Positions 1 through 8,089 of a stretch of 64,000 nucleotides of DNA are shown here, one piece after another. Each line of letters starts with the position of its first letter. The first letter of the stretch is position 1. Source of the stretch: Chryseobacterium sp. SORGH_AS_0447 (GTDB taxonomy: Bacteria > Bacteroidota > Bacteroidia > Flavobacteriales > Weeksellaceae); assembly GCF_030818695.1 (NCBI RefSeq), contig NZ_JAUTAR010000001.1:2598501-2662500 (forward strand), given 5' to 3'. The notes under the pieces were generated by a model. It made no database searches and had not been told where the DNA came from. It saw only the letters and a program-made list of their open reading frames with translations. A program made the position numbers and the translations under genes.

Positions 1-126
1 CGTCTGAAAAAAGCGGGATTTGAAACTGATATCAACTTTTATTCACAAACTTTTTCCGAAGAAGAAATTAAAAAATACGGGCTGAGAAAAAATGAAATTC
101 TGCCTGTGATCTATAAGAAAAATTAA
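1..126 (+). CDS. C-terminal end of an unidentified protein
   Basis: The frame is open from the first base and ends at TAA 124-126, giving 41 residues of a C-terminus cut by the window edge. It begins with RLKKAGF and ends with a lysine-rich tail. The LKKAGF pattern is common near the end of class I SAM-dependent methyltransferases, but this fragment is too short to assign a function. A strong hairpin directly follows, which supports a real gene end. Confidence 0.6.
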   Translation, partial: RLKKAGFETDINFYSQTFSEEEIKKYGLRKNEILPVIYKKN

Positions 127-156
127 AAACCGTCTCCTTTTCGGAGACGGTTTTTG
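127..156. terminator. Rho-independent terminator, probably bidirectional
   Basis: The arms aaccgtctcc (128-137) and ggagacggtt (143-152) enclose a short loop and are followed by a T-run. The hairpin sits between the convergent gene ends at 126 and 176, so it can serve both. Confidence 0.85.
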
Positions 157-175
157 TTTGTATAGACATTTGTAA

Positions 176-889
176 TTATTCCTTGATGAACTTGTAGGGT
201 TTTTTGTTGTGAATGATCAGCATATATTGTCCTGCTGCAAAATTTTGCGTATCAACCTGGACTTTGTTATCAGCAGTCTTTCCTTCATATATTTTTTGAC
301 CTAGCATATTGAAAATCTGTATCGAAAGATTATTTTCAATATTTTCTACTATTAGACGTTCTTTTACGGGATTGACGAAAGTTACGAAATCGTTTTTACC
401 TTCAGTTTCTTTTGTTCCCAAAAATATATTGCTGTTGTTGTAAAACACTTTATTTCCATTGGAAGGATTGGTGATAATTAAAGTTTTGCCTGAACTGTTT
501 GCTACGATTTCATATTCAAAAGTACTTCCTAGGGCAGGATATATATAAAAGTCTGTATGTTGCTGATCAAAGCTGTTCACAGCTGAAGCGTTATTACCTC
601 CGTACATAGCTAATGTGCATGCGGAACTCATTTTAGTAAATGTATTTACCCCGGTAAAGGTGGTTGCGATCTGGCAGCTGTTAAAATATCTGGAATTAAA
701 TGCATAACCGCTTCCCGGAGACGGATAGGTTGTAAATTCCGATTGTGAAAGAGTAATACTCATTGCTGGCGTTGTTACCGTTTGTCCTGCAGTTACAATT
801 TTGGAAATATACCAGTTGTTGGTAAATAATTCAGAATTTTGAGCAAATAAAAATCCACCCGCAAATAAAAGAAAGAAAGTTTTTTTCAT
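176..889 (-). CDS. Secreted protein with T9SS type A C-terminal sorting domain
   Basis: This 237-aa protein has a short signal peptide (MKKTFFLLFAGGFLFAQ) and, from about residue 168, a C-terminal domain of the Por secretion type. It shows the usual order FVNPVKERL, then IQIFNMLGQKIYEG, then AAGQYMLII near the end. In this family the domain directs the protein through the type IX system to the cell surface or medium and is then removed. The middle of the protein (about 20-160) contains a lipocalin-like opening (NWYISKIV) but has no motif that fixes a function. The gene is monocistronic and convergent with the fragment at 1-126. Confidence 0.85.
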   Translation of the reverse strand: MKKTFFLLFAGGFLFAQNSELFTNNWYISKIVTAGQTVTTPAMSITLSQSEFTTYPSPGSGYAFNSRYFNSCQIATTFTGVNTFTKMSSACTLAMYGGNNASAVNSFDQQHTDFYIYPALGSTFEYEIVANSSGKTLIITNPSNGNKVFYNNSNIFLGTKETEGKNDFVTFVNPVKERLIVENIENNLSIQIFNMLGQKIYEGKTADNKVQVDTQNFAAGQYMLIIHNKKPYKFIKE

Positions 890-925
890 GATTATAATTT
901 TTCACAAATATAAGGAAAAAACAAT

Positions 926-955
926 CAAAAAACCGTTTTCAGCAGGTGAAAACGG
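926..955 (-). terminator. Terminator of the SMR exporter gene
   Basis: The arms ccgttttc (933-940) and gaaaacgg (948-955) flank a 7-base loop. On the minus strand the stem is followed by TTTTTT (932-927). Confidence 0.8.
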
Positions 956-1009
956 CTTCGCTATAAAGCATTTAACAAGATTAAATTAATAGGTGTATAT
1001 GTTTTTTAT

Positions 1010-1339
1010 TTAGTGAGGCGATACTGCTTTTAGTCCGATCACCGAACCGATTAAGGTAACAATAAAAAATATTCTCCAGAACGTTACCGGATCTTTAAAA
1101 AAGAAAATTCCCATCAGTGCAGTTCCCACGGCACCGATTCCCGTCCAGACGGCATATGCGGTTCCGATTGGAAGCGTTTGGGTAGCTTTGATCAGCAGCA
1201 GCATGCTTACCGTAAGAGAGATCAGAAACCCGGCAAACCACAGGTACATGGCAGTTCCACTTGTTTCTTTTACTTTTCCGAGACATGAGGCAAAAGCAAC
1301 CTCAAACAGACCGGCAACAACCAGGATCATCCAATTCAT
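1010..1339 (-). CDS. Small multidrug resistance (SMR) family exporter, SugE/Gdx-like
   Basis: This 109-aa protein has four predicted membrane helices, the normal SMR size. The conserved membrane glutamate is in GLFEVAFA (residue 13) and the family motif AYAVWTGIGAVG lies in helix 3. SMR proteins act as antiparallel homodimers that exchange protons for small cations: quaternary ammonium compounds (Qac type) or guanidinium (Gdx/SugE type). The sequence looks closer to the Gdx/SugE branch, but the substrate cannot be fixed by reading. The gene follows the Crp/Fnr gene at 1469-2047 on the same strand with a 129-base gap, so the regulator may control it. I saw no guanidine riboswitch upstream. Confidence 0.85.
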   Translation of the reverse strand: MNWMILVVAGLFEVAFASCLGKVKETSGTAMYLWFAGFLISLTVSMLLLIKATQTLPIGTAYAVWTGIGAVGTALMGIFFFKDPVTFWRIFFIVTLIGSVIGLKAVSPH

Positions 1340-1468
1340 TTGTTCTGACTTTTCTCCTGCAAAGGTCAGGATTTAATAAGAATTAAAATTTTACAATTGT
1401 TAAAAAAGAAAAAAATCAGCATAAAACCCTTAAAACATTGAAATTCTAAAACACTCCAACCCTCCAAC

Positions 1469-2047
1469 TCATTTCATCTCCGCCCGGATCCTGCTCAGGC
1501 TCACCTGCGTAATTCCCAAATAAGAAGCGATGTGTCCCAGCTGAACACGTTTTAAAAGATCAGGCTTGTCACGCATCAGGTCTTTATACCGTTCCAGAGC
1601 AGTTTTGAACTGTCTGGAAATAATCAGTTCCTCGGTTTTTACCAGTTCGCGTTCGGCAAATTTCCGGCCCCAGTTGGCGATATGAATATCTTCGTGATAT
1701 AATTTTTTCAGATTTTCGGTTTTCAGCTTATACATTTCGCACGGCTCCAGCAATTCTATATTCTCATAACCCGGATTGTTTTCCACATAGCTTTTCATCG
1801 AGACCACCGGTTCGCCTTCACTTCCGAACCAGAAAGTAATGTCTTTCTCCTCTGCAGAGGCATAAGCACGGACAATTCCTGTTTTTACAAAATAGACATA
1901 CGGAACAAATTTACCGGCTTCCATCAGACAGAAATTCTTAGGATAAGATACTTCCTTAATAGATTCTTTTAGGCTGATTTTCGACGACTCGGGAAGAGGG
2001 TAGATGCGGTCCAGAATTTCATCAATGCTCATTTTTGATTTGGTCAT
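1469..2047 (-). CDS. Crp/Fnr family transcriptional regulator
   Basis: This 192-aa protein has a cyclic-nucleotide-binding-like fold at about residues 20-120 (LMEAGKFVPYVYFVKTGIVR) and a C-terminal helix-turn-helix (LGHIASYLGITQVSLSRIR). No Fnr cysteine cluster is visible, so it is not an oxygen-sensing FNR. Such short Crp-like regulators are common in Bacteroidota and usually control one neighbouring target. The SMR exporter lies directly downstream. The first ATG (2047) or the one five codons later could be the start. Confidence 0.85.
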   Translation of the reverse strand: MTKSKMSIDEILDRIYPLPESSKISLKESIKEVSYPKNFCLMEAGKFVPYVYFVKTGIVRAYASAEEKDITFWFGSEGEPVVSMKSYVENNPGYENIELLEPCEMYKLKTENLKKLYHEDIHIANWGRKFAERELVKTEELIISRQFKTALERYKDLMRDKPDLLKRVQLGHIASYLGITQVSLSRIRAEMK

Positions 2048-2373
2048 ATCTCAAAAATATTAGTTTTCCCGCTTTCTTTGAAGATAATATTCGTCAATTT
2101 TAAAATTATTTTAAAAAATTATTAAAATATTTAAGGATAAACGTTTAACCAAAATTAGAACTAATGATAAGCGGGCTGTTCATATTAAATTAACAATAAA
2201 TTTAAATTTGAATATCATGTATTTTTAATGTGATGATAATTAGTGCTTTACCGCTTAATTTGAACTAAATTAAAAAAAGCGCGAAAGTACAATAAATTTC
2301 CTATCCGTTCCAAAAAATAGGGCTATTGTTTTATATGTTTTTTATGAAATATTTTTGCTGTGAAAATAACTGT
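2048..2373. other. Divergent intergenic region between crp-like and lacI-like genes
   Basis: This 326-base AT-rich gap carries the promoters of the two divergent regulators. The one clear element is the palindrome at 2138-2147. An in-frame ATG at 2326 would extend the LacI-like protein by 16 cysteine- and phenylalanine-rich residues that do not match the family, so I treat 2326-2373 as leader. Confidence 0.6.
2138..2150. promoter_or_regulatory. Candidate LacI-family operator, copy 1
   Basis: The sequence TAAACGTTTAACC contains the perfect 10-base palindrome TAAACGTTTA with a central CG, the usual symmetry of LacI-family operators. The same 13 bases recur at 3393-3405, just before the kinase start. 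Confidence 0.6.
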
Positions 2374-3372
2374 ATGAAAAGAGCTTCCATTAAAGACATA
2401 GCCAGAATTGCCGGTGTTTCCGTGGCAACGGTATCCTATGTCCTGAACAGAAAAGAAGGAAGCCGGATCAGCGATGCTACGAAAGAGAAAATTCTTGAAG
2501 TCGCCCGATCCATCAATTACACCCCCAACAAGATCGCCAAAAGCTTAAAGATGAGCAAAAGTAAGCTCATCGGTCTTATCGTTGCCGATATTTCCAATGA
2601 TTTTTATTCCAACATCGCCCGTAATATTGAAGATGAGGCGATGAAGCTCGGCTATACACTCCTGATCGGAAGCTGCGATGAAAATCCCGAAAAGTTTAAA
2701 AAACTGACGGAACTTTTTTCCGAACAGCAGGTCGACGGAATGATCGTTGCGCCGGTGGTGGATTCCGATGAAGCCATTCTGAAACTGATCGCCGAAGAAT
2801 ATCCGATTGTTACCATCGACCGTTATCTGAAAAATGTAAGCCTTCCCGGTGTGATGATCAATAATGCAGAAATTTCAGCCCATGTCTGTGACCAGCTTAC
2901 TGAAAAGAATTTTGATGAAATTATTTATGTGGGCTACGATACCGAACTTCCGCACCTGCTCGACAGGCAGGAGGGATTTGAGGAAAGGATTAAAAAATCG
3001 GGTATTCCACTGAAAAGTGTCCTGATCGGTATCCAAAATATCACGGAAGAAATAACCGATAGGCTCAACGAAAATCTGGATCTTAAAAAAAGAACCGCAA
3101 TTTATTTTTCCAGCAACAAGCTGGGAATTGCCGGACTCAGATACCTGAACGACCACCAGATCCGGGTGCCGGAAAATGTGTCCGTAATTGCGTTTGATGA
3201 AACTGAAGCCTATCATCTTTTCCCGACCGATATCAGCTTTATTCAGCAGCCGCTCATCGATATGGCTAAAGAATCCGTAAAGCTTCTGGACGCACAGATC
3301 AATAATTATACTCCTGACGGAGAAAGAATAACGCTCCAAGCAAAATATATGGAACGCAATTCTGTAAAATAA
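2374..3372 (+). CDS. LacI family transcriptional regulator of the sugar operon
   Basis: The protein has an N-terminal LacI helix-turn-helix (residues 2-25, IKDIARIAGVSVATVSYVLN), the hinge region, and a periplasmic-binding-protein-like effector domain (about 60-332). I chose the ATG at 2374 because the helix-turn-helix starts two codons later; the upstream in-frame ATG at 2326 adds residues foreign to the family. The kinase starts 35 bases after its stop, and an operator-like palindrome lies upstream of each gene. The gene therefore probably represses itself and the kinase-symporter-porin-epimerase set, with a sugar or sugar phosphate as inducer. The effector is unknown. Confidence 0.9.
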   Translation: MKRASIKDIARIAGVSVATVSYVLNRKEGSRISDATKEKILEVARSINYTPNKIAKSLKMSKSKLIGLIVADISNDFYSNIARNIEDEAMKLGYTLLIGSCDENPEKFKKLTELFSEQQVDGMIVAPVVDSDEAILKLIAEEYPIVTIDRYLKNVSLPGVMINNAEISAHVCDQLTEKNFDEIIYVGYDTELPHLLDRQEGFEERIKKSGIPLKSVLIGIQNITEEITDRLNENLDLKKRTAIYFSSNKLGIAGLRYLNDHQIRVPENVSVIAFDETEAYHLFPTDISFIQQPLIDMAKESVKLLDAQINNYTPDGERITLQAKYMERNSVK

Positions 3373-3391
3373 AAAATTTTTAAATATTTAA

Positions 3392-3405
3392 TTAAACGTT
3401 TAACC
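3392..3405. promoter_or_regulatory. Candidate LacI-family operator, copy 2
   Basis: The 12-base palindrome TTAAACGTTTAA (3392-3403), followed by CC, repeats the copy at 2138-2150. It ends three bases before the ATG of the kinase (3408), where a bound repressor would block transcription. Confidence 0.6.
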
Positions 3406-3407
3406 TT

Positions 3408-4313
3408 ATGATAAATAATAAAGAGTCGTATGTCGTATGCTTTGGAGAAGTGCTTTGGGATATTTTTCCTGAAGGTTCCAGAGCAGGAGGAGCACCTTTC
3501 AATGCAGCTTACAATATCCACAAAATGGGTACCGATGTAAAAATGCTGAGCAGGATCGGGAATGATGAGTTGGGGCACAAACTGGAAGATAAAATTAAAA
3601 GCTGGGGCATCACCACAGAATACATCCAGATTGACGATGAGAAACCGACCAGTACGGTGCTGGCAAAAATCGATCAGCATAATGAAGCGTCTTACGAAAT
3701 CATCAACCATGTGGCATGGGATTATATCGAGTTTCTGCCAGAACATAAAGAACTTGTTTCCAACGCGGAGGCATTTGTCTTCGGAAGCCTTTCTGCAAGA
3801 AACGAAAAGACAAGAGAAACGCTTCTTCAGTTGCTTGAGTATGCAAAACTTAAAATCTTTGACGTTAATTTCAGACCGCCTTTTATTGACGTTGAACTCA
3901 TTAAAACGCTGCTACATAAAGCAGACATCGTAAAGATGAACAAAGCGGAAATGCGTGAAATTATGGCCTATTTCGGGGAAGAGTACAGAAGCGAAGACGA
4001 AAGCGCTGCATTTATCCGGAATCATTTTAATATCAAGGAAATCGTTCTGACGAAAGGCAGCAAAGGCGCTAGATATTTTTTCGGAAACCATAACTACGGA
4101 TTTGAGGCGGTGCCGATTACGATTGCAGATACGGTAGGAAGCGGAGATGCTTTTCTATCAGGATTTATTTCAAAAAGAATCAAAGGGGCCAGTGCGGAGG
4201 AAATTATGAATCAGGCTATTTCGCTGGGTGCTTTTATTACTTCTAAAGCAGGGGCATGTCCCGATTACGATTATGCTGAATTCGATCAGTTCAGGATCGT
4301 TCATACTATTTAA
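3408..4313 (+). CDS. PfkB family carbohydrate kinase, fructokinase-like
   Basis: This 301-aa protein shows the ribokinase/PfkB fold. The N-terminal GGAPFNAAYNIHKMG motif is the sugar-binding signature, and DTVGSGDAFLSGF near residue 247 is the second signature with the catalytic Asp. The opening CFGEVLWDIFPEG resembles bacterial fructokinases. The expected reaction is ATP-dependent phosphorylation of a ketose such as D-fructose, probably to the 6-phosphate. Its place between a LacI regulator and a symporter/porin/ketose epimerase set supports a ketose substrate. Other PfkB substrates cannot be ruled out by sequence alone. Confidence 0.85.
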   Translation: MINNKESYVVCFGEVLWDIFPEGSRAGGAPFNAAYNIHKMGTDVKMLSRIGNDELGHKLEDKIKSWGITTEYIQIDDEKPTSTVLAKIDQHNEASYEIINHVAWDYIEFLPEHKELVSNAEAFVFGSLSARNEKTRETLLQLLEYAKLKIFDVNFRPPFIDVELIKTLLHKADIVKMNKAEMREIMAYFGEEYRSEDESAAFIRNHFNIKEIVLTKGSKGARYFFGNHNYGFEAVPITIADTVGSGDAFLSGFISKRIKGASAEEIMNQAISLGAFITSKAGACPDYDYAEFDQFRIVHTI

Positions 4314-4317
4314 AACA

Positions 4318-4402
4318 GCGTAAGTCCGGTATAAATAAAATTTCTCTTTATACATTTTCAGAAAACAGAAGCTATTCTTCTAAAGTTATACCGGACCTGC
4401 GC
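4318..4402. repeat. Long inverted repeat between kinase and symporter genes
   Basis: The arms 4318-4334 and 4386-4402 are complementary at 15 of 17 positions (core TCCGGTATAA / TTATACCGGA), with a 51-base loop that contains a small second stem (AGAAG/CTTCT). There is no T-run, so it does not look like a simple terminator. It could be a mRNA processing or stability element that sets different levels for kinase and transporter, or a small palindromic repeat. Confidence 0.55.
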
Positions 4403-4451
4403 TACTTATATTCTATTTCATCATTTACTTTTAATCTGTAAAAACATACTT

Positions 4452-5699
4452 ATGAAATCGGCAAAATTTACCGAAAAGAAGTACCTTGTCGTACTGGCTT
4501 TTGTAACTTCATTGTTTTTTTTCTGGGCTATTGCCCTTACGATGGGTGACGTTCTGAACAAGCATTTCCAGAATGTCCTTCATATTTCCAAATCCAAATC
4601 CGGGCTGGTACAGCTGTCTATTTTCGGAGCCTATGCGCTCATGGGAATTCCTGCCGGGCTTTTCATGAAAAAGTTCGGTTACAAAATGGGCGTTATTCTG
4701 GGCCTTACCTTATTTGCAGGAGGATGTTTTCTCTTTGTTCCGGCAGCCAATATGGCTTCTTTCGATTTTTTCCGGGTAGCGCTTTTCATCCTCGCTTTGG
4801 GAATGGCAACCCTGGAAACCGTAGCACACCCTTTCGTGGCTTCGTTAGGCGATGAAAGAACAAGCGACCAACGGGTTAACTTTGCACAGTCCTTCAACGG
4901 ATTGGGCGCCATTGTAGGCCCTTTGCTCGGCGGATTTTTCATCTTTAGCGGAACCGGAGGAGATCAGTCCCTGGATTCTGTAAAAACGCTGTATACCTGG
5001 ATCGGAATCGTGGTGCTGGTTTTGGTGGTTATTTTCGCCTTTATTAAAGTTCCGGACCTGAAGGATCCTCATGCAGAAGAAACCGAAATCCTCGAACATG
5101 CTACCGGGGAAGATCACCATCATGATATCGTAAATGCAGACGCACCGCTCTGGAAGCAGAGACATTTTGTATTTGCCGTTATCGCACAGTTTTTCAATAT
5201 TGCGGCACAGGGTGGTACATGGGCGTTTTTCATCAATTACGGCGTAGAAAAAATGCACCTTCAGGAAACACAGGCTTCGTACTACTTTTCACTGAGTATG
5301 GCCATGATGATGGTCGGAAGATTCATAGGAACCTTCTTAATGAGATATATTGCTCCGAATAAAGTGCTGGCGATTTTTACAGCCTGTAACATTGTCCTTT
5401 GCCTAATTATTTCTCAAAGTTTCGGATGGGTTTCCTTTATCAGTTTAATTCTGCTCAACTTATTCCTGAGCGTGATGTATCCTACCATTTTTAGTTTAGG
5501 CTTAAAAAAATTAGGCGGAAAGGTTCACCAGGCTTCATCTTTCCTGGTAATGGCGATGTTTGGTGGTGCATTCTTTACACCGATTATGGGGAAAATAGCT
5601 GAAACGGATGTTGCGCACGCTTATCTTTTACCGATTATCTGTTATGCAATAATCATTGTATTTGCTGTAAAACTTTATAAACCGAAAACATTAAAGTAA
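4452..5699 (+). CDS. MFS sugar:proton symporter, FucP/GluP (FHS) family
   Basis: This 415-aa inner-membrane protein has about 12 predicted membrane helices. The opening helix LAFVTSLFFFWAIALTMGDVLN matches the fucose/glucose-galactose permease branch of the MFS, and helix 5 carries the branch-typical FAQSFNGLGAIVGPLLGG. A cytoplasmic loop near residues 205-225 is rich in His and acidic residues. These carriers import a neutral sugar with protons. The gene ends seven bases before the porin gene, so the two are probably co-transcribed and provide inner- and outer-membrane passage of the same sugar. Confidence 0.88.
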   Translation: MKSAKFTEKKYLVVLAFVTSLFFFWAIALTMGDVLNKHFQNVLHISKSKSGLVQLSIFGAYALMGIPAGLFMKKFGYKMGVILGLTLFAGGCFLFVPAANMASFDFFRVALFILALGMATLETVAHPFVASLGDERTSDQRVNFAQSFNGLGAIVGPLLGGFFIFSGTGGDQSLDSVKTLYTWIGIVVLVLVVIFAFIKVPDLKDPHAEETEILEHATGEDHHHDIVNADAPLWKQRHFVFAVIAQFFNIAAQGGTWAFFINYGVEKMHLQETQASYYFSLSMAMMMVGRFIGTFLMRYIAPNKVLAIFTACNIVLCLIISQSFGWVSFISLILLNLFLSVMYPTIFSLGLKKLGGKVHQASSFLVMAMFGGAFFTPIMGKIAETDVAHAYLLPIICYAIIIVFAVKLYKPKTLK

Positions 5700-5705
5700 G
5701 CATCA

Positions 5706-7109
5706 ATGATGAAAAATACCTATGTAAAAAGTTGCCTGCTGTTGCTGATGATTTTCAGTAAGGCAACTTTTGCCCAGATCGTTATTACCAACCAGAAGTT
5801 TTCATTCGGGACCACGGGAAGAATCGGGGCCGGCTATTCCCCGAATGCAGACGGCAGAACAGGTAGGCAATTGAATCTGAATAATCAGGGATCTCTGGGA
5901 GGAAGAATGGACCAGGGCGACTATGTGGATTTTCTGCCGGCTTTTCATTTCACGCCGGTGGTGGGCGACAGTGCAAAGAAAACAAAGATCGATATGCAGG
6001 CCAGGCTGAGTTTTTATTCCGGAGGAACTTTTCTGGGTAATGTAGATACCAAATCGAACCAGGGAATGATCGTCGCTTTGCCGGAAGCATTTGTAGAAGC
6101 GAGGAATATTATGGGAAGCGACTGGGATGTCTGGGCCGGATCCCGGTGGCTGCGTTTCGATGATGTGCATATCGCGGATTATTTTTATTTTGACGACCAT
6201 TCTTCAACGGGTTGGGGAGTACGGCATAAAAACACCCGGTTTTCGATGTTCTTCCCTGCGGCTATCGATACGGCAGCCAGCAATTCGACACCGTACTCTT
6301 ACACCAATGTCATCAGCGGAGGGAAAAATCTGATCTACCGGCAGCGTGAAGTTTTTGTGCTGGAACAGACGATTCCTTTTAAGAACAACGACCACAAGGT
6401 AAAATTACTTGGTGAATTCCATACCGTAGACAAATCCGGAAAAAATTCGGTGGAGCAATATCCGGCGGATCACGGCTGGGTGCTGGGTGCAAAATTAAGT
6501 TCGACCCTTAAAACAAGGCTGCCCGGTTCTTTCAACCAGATTTCTTTCCGTTACGGATCAGGAATTGCCAATGGCGGAGACAGCGGAAATACCCAGACCT
6601 GGAGAACCTACGGTGCTCCCAATGAAAAAGGAACCTACAGAAGTGCCTATTCTTTTACTGCCGTTGAACATATTCTACTCAATCTTTCCAGCCGGTGGTC
6701 CCTGAACGGTTATGCCGTTTACACCCGAAGCAAGGGAGGTGCAGACAGCGACAAGGCCATCGATTATTACAAAAGAGATATTTTTAATAAAAAATCCGAA
6801 TTCAATACCGGGGTGCGGGCTACGTATTACTTCAACAACTGGTTCCACATCGTTTCGGAACTCCATTATGCCCAAAGAAAAGACGGCAGCCAGGATCCGG
6901 CATCAATGGTAAAACTCGTACTGGCTCCGACCATCGTTCCGACCGCCGAAAGAAGCGTCTGGGCGAGACCGCACATCCGGTTTATTGCTGAGGTATCAAG
7001 ATATAACGATCAGGCGATGAACACTCTGTATTCACCGTTTCTCCATCAGTCGGGAGCGAAAAGATTCGGAACCTATTTAGGGGTAAGAACAGAATGGTGG
7101 GTATTTTAA
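5706..7109 (+). CDS. LamB-type carbohydrate porin
   Basis: This 467-aa protein has a signal peptide (first about 23 residues, ending at TFAQ), many alternating aromatic beta strands, and a terminal VRTEWWVF typical of an outer-membrane barrel. The segment DVWAGSRWLRFDDVHIADYF (about 144-163), followed by an STGWGV turn, resembles the maltoporin/sucrose-porin region in which LamB has AGKR, DVHMIDFYYWDISGPGAG-like residues. Sugar import in Bacteroidota usually uses SusCD pairs, so a LamB-like porin is notable. The start ATG at 5706 or the next codon could be used. The exact sugar is unknown. Confidence 0.75.
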   Translation: MMKNTYVKSCLLLLMIFSKATFAQIVITNQKFSFGTTGRIGAGYSPNADGRTGRQLNLNNQGSLGGRMDQGDYVDFLPAFHFTPVVGDSAKKTKIDMQARLSFYSGGTFLGNVDTKSNQGMIVALPEAFVEARNIMGSDWDVWAGSRWLRFDDVHIADYFYFDDHSSTGWGVRHKNTRFSMFFPAAIDTAASNSTPYSYTNVISGGKNLIYRQREVFVLEQTIPFKNNDHKVKLLGEFHTVDKSGKNSVEQYPADHGWVLGAKLSSTLKTRLPGSFNQISFRYGSGIANGGDSGNTQTWRTYGAPNEKGTYRSAYSFTAVEHILLNLSSRWSLNGYAVYTRSKGGADSDKAIDYYKRDIFNKKSEFNTGVRATYYFNNWFHIVSELHYAQRKDGSQDPASMVKLVLAPTIVPTAERSVWARPHIRFIAEVSRYNDQAMNTLYSPFLHQSGAKRFGTYLGVRTEWWVF

Positions 7110-7131
7110 AAATAAAAAATAAATAGTACAT

Positions 7132-7974
7132 ATGAAGATAAAATTCGGGGCATCGCTTCTTTCATGGATCACTCCGATATGGAATCCTGAAGCCGGAAAA
7201 TATGCCATTGAAAAAACCGCCGGGGCAGGTTTCGATCTTATCGAGATTCTGCTTCCGCCATCGATGGAATTTAATGCAAAAGAAGTGAAGAAACAGCTCA
7301 AAGACCATCAGCTTGATGTAGTCTGCTCATTAAATCTTCCAAGAGAAGCGCATATTGCGTTTCACCCGGAAGCTGCCGAAAGGTTAATAAAACAGGCCAT
7401 TGATAAAACATCCGAGCTGGAAACCGACTTTCTGGGTGGTGTTCTTCACGGCGGCATTGGTGTTTTTTCGGGAAATCCTTTAACGGAAAATGAATCGGAA
7501 ATTATTGCCGAAGTCTGGAGCCGTGTGGCAGATTATGCTAAAGAAAAAGGCGTAAACATCGGAATTGAACCGATCAACCGATATGAAACGTATGTCTGCA
7601 ATACCGCAGGGAATGTTTTGGATTTAATTGGAAAAACAGGAAAAGACAACCTGTTTCTTCACCTGGATACCTTCCACATGAATATCGAGGAAAATAATTT
7701 TTATGATCCGGTTATTCTTGCCGGAAAAAAACTGAAGCATATTCACATGACGGAATCCCACCGCGGAATGCTGGGAGAAGGGACCGTAAACTGGGACGAG
7801 CTGTTCGCCGCTTTGAAGGAAATTGATTTTGAAGGCAATCTTGTTCTTGAAAACTTTTCATCTTCCATACCGGGAATGCAGCAGATGGTTTCCTTATGGC
7901 AGAAATCTCCGCATCCTGCCGACGAGCTCGCCGCAGGGAGCCTTCAGTTTATGAAGAACCGTTGTGGTATGTAA
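7132..7974 (+). CDS. Ketose 3-epimerase-like TIM-barrel enzyme (D-tagatose/D-psicose 3-epimerase family)
   Basis: This 280-aa TIM-barrel protein of the sugar phosphate isomerase/epimerase superfamily shows the four metal-ligand positions of the D-tagatose/D-psicose 3-epimerase family: Glu in GIEPINRYETY, Asp in LDTFHMNIEE, His in HIHMTESHRG and Glu in NLVLENF. ESHRGMLGEG followed by W is also typical. Family members invert C3 of free ketoses such as D-psicose/D-fructose with Mn or Co. The gene follows the porin by 22 bases and ends the operon with a terminator. With the PfkB kinase it would give a route from a C3-epimeric ketose to a fructose phosphate. Hydroxypyruvate isomerase is a less likely alternative. 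Confidence 0.8.
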   Translation: MKIKFGASLLSWITPIWNPEAGKYAIEKTAGAGFDLIEILLPPSMEFNAKEVKKQLKDHQLDVVCSLNLPREAHIAFHPEAAERLIKQAIDKTSELETDFLGGVLHGGIGVFSGNPLTENESEIIAEVWSRVADYAKEKGVNIGIEPINRYETYVCNTAGNVLDLIGKTGKDNLFLHLDTFHMNIEENNFYDPVILAGKKLKHIHMTESHRGMLGEGTVNWDELFAALKEIDFEGNLVLENFSSSIPGMQQMVSLWQKSPHPADELAAGSLQFMKNRCGM

Positions 7975-7986
7975 GTACAGATATTA

Positions 7987-8018
7987 AAAGCCTTTCCCAA
8001 TTTTAGGAAAGGCTTTTT
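7987..8018 (+). terminator. Terminator of the sugar operon
   Basis: The arms aaagcctttcc (7987-7997) and ggaaaggcttt (8006-8016) flank an 8-base loop and run into T residues. Confidence 0.85.
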
Positions 8019-8062
8019 ACTTTAAATCTTCCGGAGAAGCCGAAAGACCGGTTTAGTTTTAT

Positions 8063-8071
8063 TAACTTTGC
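8063..8071 (+). promoter_or_regulatory. Flavobacterial -7 promoter box of era
   Basis: TAACTTTGC matches the Bacteroidota -7 consensus TAnnTTTG. It lies 19 bases before the era ATG, giving an expected leader of about 16 bases. Confidence 0.65.
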
Positions 8072-8089
8072 ATTTCTTAATATTATTTT

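Noticed and set aside
1340..1468. Guanidine riboswitch ahead of the SMR exporter
   Set aside because: No conserved riboswitch core (such as the ykkC ACGR motifs) is visible in the 129-base gap.
2326..2373. N-terminal extension of the LacI-like regulator
   Set aside because: The 16 extra residues are rich in Phe and Cys and precede a complete LacI start; the ATG at 2374 fits the family.
2875..3339. Minus-strand ORF inside the LacI gene (and many similar antisense ORFs)
   Set aside because: Shadow frames of well-supported genes, without domain or start evidence.
2374..7974. Sucrose (scr) operon
   Set aside because: Regulator, fructokinase and porin fit, but there is no sucrose hydrolase or PTS gene, and a ketose 3-epimerase is present instead.
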